Positions 1-12,511 of a stretch of 64,000 nt of DNA are shown in pieces. Under the pieces are notes generated by a model, which was not told where the DNA came from, searched no databases, and saw only the letters and a list, made by a program, of their open reading frames with translations. Source of the DNA: Malachius bipustulatus (taxonomy: Eukaryota; Arthropoda; Insecta; Coleoptera; Melyridae); contig OU342639.1 of assembly GCA_910589415.1 (NCBI GenBank), positions 7,076,268 through 7,140,267 of the forward strand, given 5' to 3'. The translations under genes were made by a program, and so were the position numbers. Each line of letters opens with the position of its first letter. The stretch's first letter is position 1.

Positions 1-1669
1 CAGATTAGAATCTTAATACATAGTACGATTCATTTTTTTCATTTCTTACTGCCCAAGAATCGTGAATGGCTGCTCTCTCACTGCCAACAAAATTATACCT
101 AAATTAACAAAACATACGAGTGTTCCAAATGTTTGGGTACAATTTTATGTAATTTAACGGCCTCTTTAACTCTTAACGATTTACGAGACTCCGGCGGTGA
201 GAGAAACTTCATTCGGACATCTGAACCGTGTAGCATATTTAGAGTTACTTTCTGTTTGTTGGCATTAGGGCAATGAAATCTGCTAGTCTGCAAGAAACGC
301 TAACAAATTAGGGCCTTCCCTTTATTCCCAGCCTCATGAAATTAAGTGCATAAGGCGCTTTTTGTCCTTTTGCAAGTTTCGCAATGTTAAGCTCCGAGCG
401 AAGTAATACGGTGACAGATTAATGACATTTTACTGACTGATTCGATGATGGTTTAATGACTTGTTTTGTTTGTTTATTCAATTAGTTAACGCCTATATGC
501 AGTTGAATGCGGATAGACATTTTGATGTTTTAGTTCACTAGGAGGTAGGCTGGAAAGTTTAATGATTTCTTGTTGGTGTTGATTTCCTTTATATAATTAC
601 ACATTTTCATCCAATTTAATTTTATTTTTATAATCTCATTGGTATGCAGAATACTGTCTTCAGGACGTTTATACGTATATCTCTCTGAAGTATGTGTGAG
701 ATCGAGATCTTGAACGTATATGCTATATAGACGAATGATTGGTAACTTGAGTTGGATTATTAACATAATCACTCATCAATGCCTGCATGATCTTTTCATT
801 GCTTCTGGCGAAAAGCATTAATTCCATTAAGGTAATAAGACCTTAAATGCAAACTCTGGCTACATCAAGAAACCTTCAGTTCATAATTAAATATCGCTAA
901 TCCTTGTTAATGATTTGTTTTTCAACACGTCAACAAACACCTGCGTTTACTTTTCACTGCAATTATGAACTTCACATTTAATAAGTACAGGCACCATTAT
1001 AGATTGTAGATGCATCATTCTCTAAGTACCAACATGATATTCTTAAATACTTGTATTTAATTATACGTAGCGGATAAGTTAACCCGAGATACATTGTCGA
1101 AGCTAGGGATTCTAATTCTAAAATGAACTCAATCCAGTTTGAAACTTTTCCTAATACGAACTATACAGTAAAACTTTTTCAAACTTCATTACTCTACTTG
1201 TGTCTAGAAAAACCCTCGCTTTCAATTATTGTATTATCTTCAGCTTCTAGTTACTGCATGGCTTGAAATAATTAGTAACTACTTTTTAACTATTACCAAC
1301 TAAAAATTTATCATGGCCTGAGCTTATTATTGTTTGCCTCCTTATATAAATAGAATTTATTACTCATCGCTCAAGAGTAAGTGCTCTTAGAAATTATATG
1401 AGAACAATCTCATAGCGAGAGCCAAATTTAATAATTTTTTGTAGGTTTACCTAAGTCGTCATGAACTAACCGTCTGACGTTCCAACCATGACGAGTAAAA
1501 ATGGTAAAAGCTGTATTCTCTGGAGACATACTTGAACCATTTCCAAAAAAACTTTCTTGCGCATTAATCGCACGAATAGTGAATTTTTATGGGACCGAAC
1601 TCGCAGAACGAAAATAAGTAACATTGGTGTCAGGATAATTTGGAGTGATAAATCAAGAGTTGACAATTT
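1..1669. other. AT-rich non-coding sequence
   Basis: I see no gene, RNA or recognisable element here. Open frames are short, lack protein-like composition and match no family I know. Confidence 0.5.
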
Positions 1670-1906
1670 ATGACCATAGTGACTAGAAGCAAGGCCGGAA
1701 AAATTGAAGCTGAACCAGTACAGCAGATAATTAAGATGGATAAGGAACGGCGAGAGGAACAAAGAAAAATTCTCGAAGAGCAAGAATTGAAACGAAGGAA
1801 AGAAAAAGAAAAAGACCAGGAAGATCTACAGAAGATTCTGGATGAATTGAGGTACAATCAAGATCAGCTATATATGAAAAAATTAAAAATTGAGGCTGTT
1901 GAGTAA
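1670..1906 (+). CDS. Charged coiled-coil ORF of unknown function
   Basis: A 78-codon frame, strongly enriched in Lys, Glu, Gln and Arg from residue 20 onward (for example KRRKEKEKDQEDLQKILDEL), so an alpha-helical coiled coil is likely. It ends in TAA, and a similar Lys/Glu-rich stretch continues in the same frame beyond the stop for about 15 codons, suggesting a decayed longer protein. I do not recognise the family. It could be a fragment of a retroelement gag-like or structural protein, or chance low-complexity coding. No neighbouring host gene explains it. Confidence 0.25.
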   Translation: MTIVTRSKAGKIEAEPVQQIIKMDKERREEQRKILEEQELKRRKEKEKDQEDLQKILDELRYNQDQLYMKKLKIEAVE

Positions 1907-2084
1907 ATAGAGAATATTAAAAAAGAAATCAAGAAAGAAGGAGAGAAATCACCGACGAAATAGAGAGTTTGCAGTATCGCATTCAGCACTTAGAAGATCC
2001 GGGCATCAGGCCTCGTCGTGTGACTTAGAAGTTTAGTTTTGCACATGTGTTGAAAAATAGCAGTTTTTACAAAAGTTCAAATGA

Positions 2085-2312
2085 CCGTCATTTTGAAACG
2101 ACTTGGACCGATATTTCTCAAATGCAATACCAGACAAATCCCTCCAGACATCTGACTATTAGACAAAAACGAGTTTTTGCGAAATTTGAAGGGAAAACCG
2201 TGTACAAACGATGTCTTTTAGAACGCTAATTGAAATTTTGTGCCGAAATTTGAAAATTTGCCGTCATTTTGAAACGACTGGACCTATTTTGCTTAAATGC
2301 AATACCAGACCA
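2085..2312. repeat. Two direct ~50-bp repeats, 176 bp apart
   Basis: The segment beginning CCGTCATTTTGAAACGACT at 2085 recurs at 2261. Homology continues for about 50 bases, through the shared AATGCAATACCAGAC. The spacing is 176 bases, so this is either a two-copy tandem unit or an internal repeat of an old element. The flanking AT-rich sequence is otherwise unremarkable. Confidence 0.6.
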
Positions 2313-2429
2313 GATGTTTTACTGAAATTTGAAATAAAACTTCAAATTCTCAAACACCATTCCAGCTTTTTGATCGTTTTCTCCACAAAATTTTTAAGAC
2401 GAAACTCAAAATTTAAGAAACAGAAGTAA

Positions 2430-4860
2430 GTACCAAGGTAACTTGTTGGGTGTGATGTAAATTACTAAAGTAGCCTTTGTTCTTAACTGCCTGAAATGCT
2501 TACCCCGTTCCTCTATCTAATTAAGTTAGACCACACTCTGGCAACTGAAACTTTTACTCTCGCTTTTACTTATCTTTTGAAGTGACCTCGACTCGATACA
2601 GATTAAAATTGTTTCTTTTTCAGGAATATCTTTCATTCCTTTAATGATTCGTATATCTCGTCACAGATATCAGAATATGAATAGTAAGATAGTATGAATG
2701 TATTGGTAAATTTAAACTAAAACTCGAAATAAGAAGCAAAATTTTTTTAACCTGAACATTTTTAAACTTCATTATTAAGATCTGTGTATATAAATTTAAC
2801 ATTGACTTGACAAAATTGATATGATATGACATATTGATAGATAATCTGTAATTGAATTTATCCGTTCTGAATAATTTCATTAAAATTCCTACAGAGATAT
2901 GTATATCATTCCATAAAGTTTACACTTTTTAAGCCGGGGTGGAGTATCATATATAAAGACTTGTAGAATATGTGGTCTTAATACATCATTTAGATAAGAA
3001 ATCAAAATGGATGAAATAGATTACAACGGCATGTATTTCAATTTCAATTCAAGATAACTGCAGATAGTCCATTGCATGCGCAAGAAAGTCCATACCACCA
3101 CGCAATTAGCAGCTTTTGAAAGACTTCCTTCAACTACGCTGCATTGGCAAACGATGATCTCTTTAATTGGAATGATTAATAATTATTAATTGCAGTCTGT
3201 TTAAGGGAGATGCAAGTTTTTACGTATCGATACCCCGGTAATTAATCATACATATATATACATATGTACTTACCTACTTATTATGCCAAAAATTATATTC
3301 TGCATTTCGTCATTATTGGAGGTATTTTGATGCCCGTTTTATGATATTATATTAAATCAAAATGGCATAATTGAATGTCATACTCATAAGTATGCGTATA
3401 AGTATAATTATCTGACGAAAAGCAGAATCGCGTCCAAGTTCTATAAAAATTTAATAAAACTTTATAAAACATAAATTCATATTAAATGATTTATAATCCA
3501 CGGTCTTTCTTAACTATACAGGTAGTATAATAAATAACGCTACGCACCCTTAGAAATATTTTTCATTCGTTTCTATAAGCGACTTCTGGACATCACAATA
3601 AGAAAGAAGCATGGTTTTATCCTTGTGTAAAGTGTCGACTTGTTAACACGGGAATCCACCAACAGCTCAACAGCATCCATATATTATTCTTACCTTATAT
3701 ACTGTCCCACATTATTTCATGTTTCGGTTATAAATTATCCGTATATGAAATTAGATAAAGTGTCATAATATGTTTCTCGACCATAAGAGTAATGGTGCAA
3801 CTTTTTAAGACTTCTATAATCTAATTTCAGATTTTTTTTATTGTCGAAGCAGTCTGACAATAAACTCTCAGGAAGCGCTCAGGAAGGAACTCATAGGGTT
3901 TATTGTAGGTACACATATAATACTTTCTCTGATAACGATCCTCTTAACTTGGTTTTTAGGTTTGTGCAATCCCATCCCATTGATTTATTAAGATTCATAT
4001 GTTTTTCAATCCATATAATCCAAATCCTCACAGAACGCCAGACTTGTCTATATATTTGAGTGAGGCGGGATGGATAAATATAAATAAGTATATGTATATT
4101 TTATTAAAATCTTTAATAGCTGAAGAGGAGGGATATAGGAAAGACGATCTGTATAATACACGATGAACAAGGCTCGGCGGCGAGGTGATATATCCATGCC
4201 CACACAGCTTTAGCATCGGTGAGGTGACCTATTGACAAATAGGATCACTACATGAACGTTGGTCCGGATCCCTTGTATCTGTCACACCTATAAATTAACT
4301 TTTTTTTGTTTTTCTTGAATCAGATTCTTCCCAGATAATCAGCTTCTTGCACGGAGGTATCACATTCGATCAAATTACTCGAAATAAAAAAGTCGATTCT
4401 ATTATTTAAAGCTAATAAACATTTTATATTTTGACTGATTTTAATTTCGAATTGGGGATTTTAGCCGTGACCTGAAATCAAGATTTTTTGGTAAATATTT
4501 ATGCACCATATATGTGATCATATATTTATTTTGAAATTTAAAATCGATAATCGATGTTGTATGGACATTTAATAAGTACATATAAGTACAGTTCATTAAG
4601 ACCTAGTATACGTGCCAATATAATGTGTGCAAAACTTTTATGTATTTTTTTAATAACTATACTACATATTATATACCTATATTAAGTAAACAACATTTTC
4701 TGATAAATATTTACCTCTTGCATTGTTTGTATCTAAATCTGGTTCATTTTTATACTCCAAAGAGTTTTATCTTTTTTTAAATATTTAATCGATGGAAACA
4801 TCTATACATATAGCAACCAGATTACTACAAAATTTCGCACCTATAACGCAATAACCATAT
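2430..4860. other. AT-rich non-coding sequence
   Basis: No supported gene or element. It contains short ATA-rich runs near 3245-3275 and several small shadow ORFs only. Confidence 0.5.
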
Positions 4861-5691
4861 AGTCCAAGAGCCCACTGCAAATTTGTGCCGTCATCTGATA
4901 ACGAAATGACATACACCTGGGAGACATGCAAAAATATTGTACAGGATGGGCCACTAAGCGAGGTAAGCGGCTGTATCTCAGAAACTAATAATCGGCGTAG
5001 AGAGTTACGGTAAAAAAAATTTTAGGTTAAGTGGGCAAGAGAAAATGGTGGAAATTATTTTGAAGTTTCCAAGATGGCTGCCAGAGGGCGTTTGCACTAT
5101 CTTGAATTGCATAAAGTTACGTTTCTTGTGATTTTCCCCAATGAATGTAACAAAAATGTATTTGCGTTTCAATGTTAACTTAAAGTCGAACATTTTTTGT
5201 AGAAACAATTTTTCTCTATCTTTCGAAATAAAGTGGGTATTTGAATGTTGTTTTAAACAAATGCCTATAACTTCGAAACGGCTTAAATGGTTTTGGATAA
5301 ATTTGGTATAATTCGAAAGAGCATTTCTTGGGCTTTTAGGTTTCTTGTGATAATGACAGTTGTGACCTACACGGCCGCCGATAGAGGACGTTATTCGATA
5401 TTGTAACCAAAATATTGGATTTTCTTTGCGCAAACCGCATCTTAATATCTTTTTCCTAACTCAAATTATTAAAAAAATTCCAAACCAAGAAAATTCATAT
5501 ACATATCGCCATTGAAAAATTCATCGGTCGTTTTCGATAAGAAGGCAATTAGTAGGCCACGGAAATAAAAGACAGACTCCTAACTAAAATATTGGCAAGT
5601 AACGTCAAACTTCTGTCACACGCAGCCCACTATTATTGTTGATTGCATATAATTTGAGTAAATTTTAACCAAAATGCCTCTCACAAATGCT

Positions 5692-6487
5692 TGAGGAAAA
5701 CAGAAATTTCTTAAAAGGAAGTTCTCTGGACCGACGAGGCTACCTTTAATAGTGATGGTAGAGTAAACCTTCATAATATGCATTATTGGTCTGCTGAAAA
5801 TCCGCGTTGGTTAAGAGAGAGCAGCACCAGGGACGCTGGAGCCTAAATGTGTGGTGCGGTATCATTGGGGACAGAATTATTGGACCTTACTTTTTTGATT
5901 AAGATTTAACTGGTAACCGCTTCTTCGAGTTTTTGATCAACGACTTGCCAATTTCGTTGGCAGATGTGCCACTCGAAACTAGGAGAACTATGCTTCTGCA
6001 ATTAGATGGTTGTCCGGCACATTATTCAATTAATGTCCGAAACCATGTTTACGGGACCTTTCGAGAACGCTGGATAGGAAGGGGAAGCCTATTTCCTTGT
6101 CCGGCAAGATCTCCCGACTTGACATGTCTTGATTTTAATTTCTGGGGACGCTTAAAAGACATTATTTTTAAAACTCCACCAACAACACGAATGGATATGG
6201 AAAACAGAATTCGAAATTCAATTCCTCAACTATCAGCGGCAGAAATCGAGGCTGCGGTTCTGTTGACTCAAGAAAGACTGGAACAATGTGTGGAATATGA
6301 CGGAAGGCAATTTGAACACAGAAGGCATTATTCTTTTTTCAAAATGGGTCCGCTTTTAAGGACCACAACTTTATTTAAAAGGAAAATCGTTACGAAAACG
6401 CGTGAGGAGTTTGTCTTTTGTTTCCATGGCCTACTAATTGCATTCTTATCGAAAGCGACCGATGCATTTTTTAATGGGAATATATGA
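5692..6487 (+). pseudogene. Decayed mariner transposase (DD41D catalytic core)
   Basis: Translation shows WTDEATFN near 5725 (first catalytic Asp), LNVWCGIIGDRIIGPYFF near 5845, LQLDGCPAHY near 6000 (second Asp) and PARSPDLTCLDFNFWG near 6105. From the second Asp to the Asp of the LDF motif there are 41 residues, matching DD41D (rosa-type) mariners. The N-terminal helix-turn-helix DNA-binding region is absent. There is a one-base frameshift near 5818, an in-frame TAA before DLTGNRFF near 5900, and the frame reads on past the usual C-terminus (VEYDGRQFEHRR). It would have cut and joined DNA at TA targets in the nucleus. It is not functional as it stands. Confidence 0.85.
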
Positions 6488-6884
6488 ATTTTCTTGGTTT
6501 GGTATTTTTTTAATAATTTGAGTTAGGAGAAAGATATTAAGATGCGGTTTGCGCAGGCTTATTGGTTGATCATTTGTCTATTTTCTAGTCTAAAAAAAGT
6601 CATATCATCGCATTTAAATTTTTTGAGAAAATTCAATATTTTGGTTATAATGACGGATAACGCCCTCTATCGGCGGCCGTGTAAGTCACAACTGTCATTG
6701 TCACAATAAACCTAAAAGCCCAAGAAATGCTCTTTCCAATTATACCAAATTTATCCAAATCATTGAAGCCGTTTCGAAGTTACAGGCATTTGTTTAAAAC
6801 AACATTCAAATACCTCCCACCACTTTATTTCGAAAGATAGAGAAAAATTGTTTGTACAAAAAATGTTCGTCTTTAAGTTAACAT

Positions 6885-7942
6885 AATAATAATAATAATA
6901 TTTATTTCCATATGTTATTACAAAGTAAATAAAAATAAAAACTTTTCACAATGAGAGTACAATTTTTGGATTACAAAATACATTATGAATTTTAATTACA
7001 TTAAATAAGTTAGTACTACTTTTCTTTTGTTGTTTAAATTTCTATGTTTTAAAGTTTTCCTTTTCTTTATTTTCACATTGGATGGAAAGAGAAATGTCTC
7101 CAAAAGCTAGCTTGTGTGGAGACATCTACAATTTTTTAAAGCTATTATTTAGTCTCAGAGAAAATTGAACATAATTTCCCACTCATAAGAGATAATATCA
7201 CTTCTAAAGTGTGTTTTTATATCGCTTATATAATTTATTTAGTACTGCTGAAAAAAAACTTCAATATTCTCGCATTCGAATAGTCACCTTTTTAATAATT
7301 TTTTGAAAGTTTCAAATGTACTTTCTTTTATATCTTTAGGTAGTGCCGTGTATATTTTGGAACTTATATATGTGTAAAATCGCCTAAAAATCTCCTTCTG
7401 TGGTTTCGTAGTCTCGAACTTCATGGCATTTCTTAACTTTTCAACGTATATATTTTTTCTTATGTCTTTATTTGTACGATAGAATTTGGTTAATATCTTG
7501 TAGAAGTATAAATGTCTTAAAGGTAAAATATTCAATGTTTTGAACAAGGGAAATGCACTGTCAAGTTTTCTCTTTTTGCATATTATTCTGATTATATGTT
7601 TTTGACTTATCATCAGGGGTAGGATTTCATTTTTGTATGCTCCTCCCCAGTTTTCTATACCATACTGTAATCTGGAATTTACAAGGGCGTAATAAACATG
7701 TATTAACACTTGTTTTGGGCATAGTGACTTGATAAAATAAAATTTTCTAACTAAAAACTCCATTTCCTTTTTTAATTTTGTAATATGACTCTTCCAGGTT
7801 AGATTCGAATCTATTAAAGTACCTAAATATCTAATTACTTCTGTTTTTTGGAGAGGCTGACATTTACAATTATTTAGTGATTCGTCGCAGGTTAAGGAGT
7901 GATTAAAGATAACTGTTTCGTCTTGTTTTTTACTTCGCAACG
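6885..7942 (-). mobile_element. 5'-truncated LINE (CR1/Jockey-like) nested in the mariner right arm
   Basis: The homology between the two mariner arms breaks after GTTAACAT at about 6884 and resumes near 7942, bounding a ~1.06-kb insert. On the minus strand it encodes the C-terminal part of a LINE reverse transcriptase and ends in an (ATT)n tail (AATAATAAT on the plus strand at 6885-6900). A clear target-site duplication is not visible. Confidence 0.8.
7284..7942 (-). pseudogene. LINE reverse transcriptase, C-terminal thumb/connection fragment
   Basis: The frame contains the LINE signature EVIRYLGTLIDSNLTWKSHI, then YYALVNSRLQYGIENWG (the LxYG/W segment of CR1/Jockey-type RTs), then a tail ending STFETFKKLLKR. 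The palm motifs with YADD and the endonuclease are missing because of 5' truncation. The open frame extends into the mariner arm (the first ~32 codons toward 8039), which is accidental read-through rather than LINE protein. It has no promoter of its own and is unlikely to make a functional product. Confidence 0.8.
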
Positions 7943-8440
7943 AAAATGCAAATACTTTTTTGTTACATTCATTGGGGAAAATCACAAGAAACGTAGCTTT
8001 ATGTAATTCAAGATGGTGCAAACGCCCTCTGGCAGCCATCTTGGAAACTTGAAAATAATTTTCAGCATTTTCCCCTGCCCACTTAACCTATAAAATTTTT
8101 TACCGTAACTCTCTACGATTATTAGTTTCTGAGATACAGCCGCTTACCTCGCTTATTGGCCCACCCTGTTCATCACCGAACGGCACCTGTACCAATCTTT
8201 ATCCTGAACCGAAAGGTCGAAATGAAAGGTCCGCGCGGTGCGAATGTTGGCGCAAAATTTCGCGATCTGATAACGGGATAAGACGTACATTCTTTGGATA
8301 CTGATTGATTAATAGAACTTCTAACGGTACCTGTGCCACTCCCTACCCTGAACGAAGTCCTCGGCACAGTGGGTTTTTTCAACCCTTTTTCCGAACAAAT
8401 TTGCATCATGTGATAACGAGTTGAGACTGAATGCAATGGA

Positions 8441-9773
8441 AAGAGAATACATTTTCTATTCCGAATATCCAAATGTGCCGCGACACAGCCTGAATGAAGA
8501 TTGTGAACGACCCCTTAAAGAGAGAGTCAAAAATGTAGTTAATTTATTTCTTAAATACGGAACAAGTGACAAAAATGAAATTTGATAGGCATCCTCTGCA
8601 AAATTGAAAATACACTCAGTGGAATACGGTTGAATACGGTAGAAATTTTGACCAAATGATTGAATTTAGATATAATAATTAATATTAATATATAATATAA
8701 TTATATCTATTATATATTTATATTATATTAATGAATATAAATATAAGCATCACCGGCAGGAACAACTGGCCTTTCTTCTTGAAGTGAAGTGCTGTACTCT
8801 CCTATTTGGCTACACTACAACCAAACTGAAAGTTTGAGTACTACAAAGACATTAGAGCGACAATTTAAAATCAAACGTTTGCAAGGAGCAAGAGCAAATT
8901 TAATCAGTTAACGTTACCTTCAAATCAAGGGGTGAGCTAATCAATAAATGCTAATCGAACTGTAAAACTCTACTCCAGTATCATGATTAGACAGCATTGA
9001 ACATAAGCTTTGAGAATGGGAATTTTCCCAGACTGAGGGAACTAATTATACCTAGCCCAGTGTCGATTATAATCGAGTCCCTATCACCCCTTTTATGAAC
9101 AATAATAGGATTGGAAAAGGTTTCAAACAGAACAAACTCTTCTTAGAAGGTTTACTATTCTCATTATCTTCTATGCTGAACTTATCGGCAGAAGATGCCC
9201 GCATTGTTTCCGCCGATATCTACTGGTGCTTCTTTTCCATGCACAGAGTCGATTACTGGAAATCAGGATTCCCCCTTAGAGAGCTGTAATTAATTTCCTT
9301 ATTAGCTGAAAATGAGTGATATTTTAGCAGAGTCGGCATTGACGGTTATCCACCTTTCAGCGACAAAATCAAAAGACTCCTCAATTAAATACATCGCAAT
9401 ACAATGAATAAGATGAGATGGAATTAGAAGATGAGGGAAAGAGAAACAGAGAGAGGGATCTGCTGAAGTGGGCTAAGATTATATAATTTAATTTCCTATT
9501 CTTTTTTCCATCCGTTCTCTAGTTTAATCTTCGTTTCCGTATAATTATTTTTTATTGTCTTGCCTTCTTCATTATTAGCTTGACCGAATAATTTCTCCAC
9601 GCTTCTTTCTTTATTGAATAACTTTTTCTGACCCTTTATTGTGTAAATAAAAAAAAAATTGAGATATGAAATAAAGTGTTTTGTTTTCATTGGATTTACA
9701 TGATGCTGGTCAAGATATTTTCGGTATATAACTAAACTACTTAATATGAAGTAAAATTCTGTTCTTTTATGCA
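8441..9773. other. AT-rich non-coding sequence with a palindromic AT tract
   Basis: No gene is supported. Positions 8671-8745 form an almost pure A/T stretch of TAATATTAATATATAATAT type with self-complementarity. The 64-codon frame at 9095-9289 is unrecognised and probably chance. Confidence 0.45.
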
Positions 9774-10180
9774 GGATGTTTCAAAACATGTGTCGTAAAA
9801 TAAAATTGGTAATTCCTTGGCGCGTTTTGTAAAAAAAGTTCCTATTAACATGACAAACCCACAATTTGAGAGATAATGTAAAAAAAAAAGTTTTCAGTTT
9901 TTTGACGGTATCCCAGGAACCGTTTGAGATATAAAACTGAAATTTTGTACACATTTTATCATTAATAGTATCAGTGGCGGAGATTTTTGGGTTGCTTGAA
10001 ACTTTTTTGCCCTTAATTTCTACGACACTGCAAAAATTAGCACTGTGGAAGCACGTTTTAAACCGTCAATGTTTTCTACATAAAAAGATACTCTTGGTCA
10101 AAAGCTTCATTGTGAACTGTTTTCGAGAAGAACAGAATTTTATGATGAATAATATTAAAGGTGGCATTGTTGATGAAAAT
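9774..10180 (+). repeat. Diverged copy of the 39.6-40.4 kb mariner-type MITE
   Basis: Many blocks are shared with the element at 39588-40359, including AGTTCCTATTAACATG, GAGATATAAAACTGAA, CAGTGGCGGAGATTTT, AATTTCTACGACACTGC and GAACTGTTTTCGAG, in the same order and orientation. This copy lacks the recognisable right terminus. The open frame across it (9974-10234) has no conserved motif and is probably not a gene. Confidence 0.7.
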
Positions 10181-10993
10181 CTTGCGCAGATTTCTGAATT
10201 CGTACAGACACTTTGGCCAGAAAAATCAGTTTAAATTTGAATCCATGCTACGATTTTATATAAAAATAATTTATCAGAGGTCCATCAATGTCTGATTCTG
10301 GTTCATAAAGTTTTTATTACATCTTCTTTAAAAAAATATTTTAGATCTATTATACAAACCTAATCAAAGTGCATGCGGGAGTAGTCAAAAACAAAAAAAT
10401 CTGAGCCACTTACTTGGTCTGAGTCTTGCAATCCAAACGCTTTCAATACAAGTTTTTCAATAGAACTAGGAATAAGATATTTTTTGTGTGTAATGAAGTA
10501 GCAGTGAGAGATTATAGAGTTGTGAATAAGCCATCTTGGAACAAAGGCATAATTAGGAGGAGTGTCGGTCGAAGATCTCACCTTACATTTTTTATACGTT
10601 CACTTGAAAAAAAACTTGGAGGAGACATACGAATCAGATTATATGCTATTATAATCTTTCTGTTGAAAGTAAAGTAAAGGGAGTCCTGATATGGCTTTGA
10701 CAGACCAGGTATCCAAATGATGAGAACGATAATAATGACTTACCAAACCTTACAAAGAAGGCCAATATTTGCCGGACTCCTATTTCGAGGCGGAGGTAAA
10801 GAGTTATAAAGAAAAAAAAAATTAAATTTCCTTAGTTATTGTCAATTTAATATTTCTTATAATTTAAAATCTGTGGTAATTGTGATGTATTAACTTTTTA
10901 AACAAAGGGGGAGAAAGATTAGTTTATATATAGTAAGAATATTTAGTTGGTAATTTTGACAAGAATGCTGATCAGTCAACGATATGGGACATG

Positions 10994-11003
10994 CTCCCTC
11001 TCT

Positions 11004-11096
<93 letters not shown>
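10994..11096. repeat. (CT)n microsatellite
   Basis: About 100 bases of nearly uninterrupted CT, slightly impure at the left end (CTCCCTCTCTCCCC). The Leu-Ser repeat ORF across it is an artefact of the dinucleotide. Confidence 0.97.
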
Positions 11097-11098
<2 letters not shown>

Positions 11099-12415
11099 TT
11101 TATCTACAACGAATGCAGCAGAAGAATTATTGTATTTTCATAACTAAGCGATAATGAAATGGGTTGTATGAAATAAATGTTGGTCTTTATATTTCCTAAA
11201 GACGTTAATAACAGGTAAAGTGCAAACTTCACTCCAATTGGTAAGTACTTCAACTTTCTTATCTAATAAGCATACACTTCCAATTATAATACAGCCTTTG
11301 TATTTTAAAAGTGCGAGAGAACTACTATGTGTATGTGCTACTCTAAAATTTGAAATATGAACTTCACAATGTTATTAATAGTCACAGACAGAATGTCTAA
11401 TGAATAACAGTGCTTAAAATGCAATTAATGCAATATTTCCTCAACACTATATAACGGCAGAGGATAAAAACTTGAGGGTTTGGGTAACTGAAAAGACTCC
11501 AGCTTGAAATTAAGTATTAGAATCATTACGGCCATAAGCATCAAACAGAATATCTAAAGGGAGTTTTGTACTTGATAAGTGCTGACTGGCAGAATCGGTT
11601 ATTTTCATTCGATTTTCAGCACTCAGAATAGCATCTTTCCTGAGAGGTATAGCATTTCTTGTAGAAGGCGAGGGTCCATATAGTAAGGGTCTCAGAATTT
11701 CAGGCTTTTTTATTCTTCTGTAGAGGAAGAGAAATGATAGATCCACATCCACTATATATAAGATAAATAAATACACTTATAATATACACTTACAGGATGT
11801 CCCAACTAAAATTTACATCTCCTACAATGTGCAATTTCGTCAATTTCAAGTTTGGAAAAATTGTTAAAATTGGTCAATTATAACCTAAAGAGGAACCGAA
11901 TTTTATCACAGTTTCAAAGTTATTTTTGCATCATTTTGGCCCCCAAAGCCAAAAAACTTTGAATAGAAAGATAACTTTCGTGATACATAATTTATTATGT
12001 GCATAAAAAGACAACATAATTAAAATATTTTGAAAGCCTTCAAAATCCCATAGTGACAAAACTAGTATCTCTTTTGTGTTTGTGTCAAACCCATATTAAT
12101 ACCTACTTGATAAATCGCACAATATTGAATTTGGGAACTGTATAAGGAATAAATTAACACACTGGTCAAACTTCTGGCTAATAGATAGGTAATTATTTTT
12201 TCGAAATTAAAAAAATCTACAATTATTCATTGTTGTTAAACACAAATCCGGTAATTATCGATTTTTTCATTTTTTAAAGCTGACTTGAAAACCTGTTCAA
12301 ACAATGGGAGCAGGTAAATCGACCTAAAATTATTATGATCACTCTTTGGAAATATTAAAAAAAAAAAAGTTAAACAAGGGTAAAAATATGTAAGAATGAA
12401 TAAAGATAAAAAATG
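11097..12415. other. Non-coding sequence with a possible element end
   Basis: No gene recognised. ACAGGATGTCCCAACTAAAA near 11795 resembles the CAGGGTGTCCC-type ends of the TA-flanked elements seen elsewhere, but no partner terminus was found. Confidence 0.35.
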
Positions 12416-12511
12416 CACCGTGGGTTCGGCTTACGCCATAGGATGGCAGCCAAAACGCTTGCTAAGAACTGAATGCAGTGCCCCCTATGACGTAAGCCGA
12501 ACCCACCGTGG
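12416..12511. repeat. Inverted repeat with 27-bp arms
   Basis: Left arm 12416-12442 (CACCGTGGGTTCGGCTTACG...) and right arm about 12484-12510 are complementary at roughly 25 of 27 positions around a ~41-base spacer. It is more GC-rich than its surroundings. It may be a minimal MITE or a hairpin; no function can be assigned. Confidence 0.7.

Larger units (their letters stand above)
4942..8168 (+). mobile_element. Long-TIR Tc1/mariner element (DD41D, rosa-like), carrying a nested LINE
   Basis: Inverted arms run from about 4942-5582 on the left and about 6403-8168 on the right, beginning CAGGATGGGCCACTAAGCG and its imperfect complement. The left flank has TA; the right flank reads TT, so the TA target duplication is mutated on one side. 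Between the arms lies a decayed transposase. The right arm has gained about 70 bp near 6565-6640 and a LINE at about 6885-7942. Without these, the arms are roughly 640 bp each, unusually long for mariner. Confidence 0.85.
4866..8440. repeat. 143-bp tandem repeat, three units, split by a mariner insertion
   Basis: The motif TGATAACG preceded by AAATTT...C/G-TC/TG occurs at 4896, 8268 and 8411. The last two are 143 bases apart. Removing 4942-8168 and one target dinucleotide places the first exactly 143 bases before the second. A second landmark, AACGG(C/T)ACCTGT followed by CCTGAAC, occurs at 8179 and 8323, with a more diverged counterpart in the third unit. The array is degenerate and appears to be host satellite-like sequence that predates the mariner. 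Confidence 0.75.

Noticed and set aside
1466..1857. Minus-strand ORFs overlapping 1670-1906
   Set aside because: They are antisense shadows of the Lys/Glu-rich frame, giving Ser/Phe-rich translations.
5005..5433. 142-codon minus-strand ORF
   Set aside because: It lies wholly in the left arm of the mariner, and the right arm carries the same sequence interrupted; no protein motif.
10947..11147. Leu-Ser repeat protein
   Set aside because: It is the translation of a (CT)n microsatellite with no conserved flanking coding sequence.
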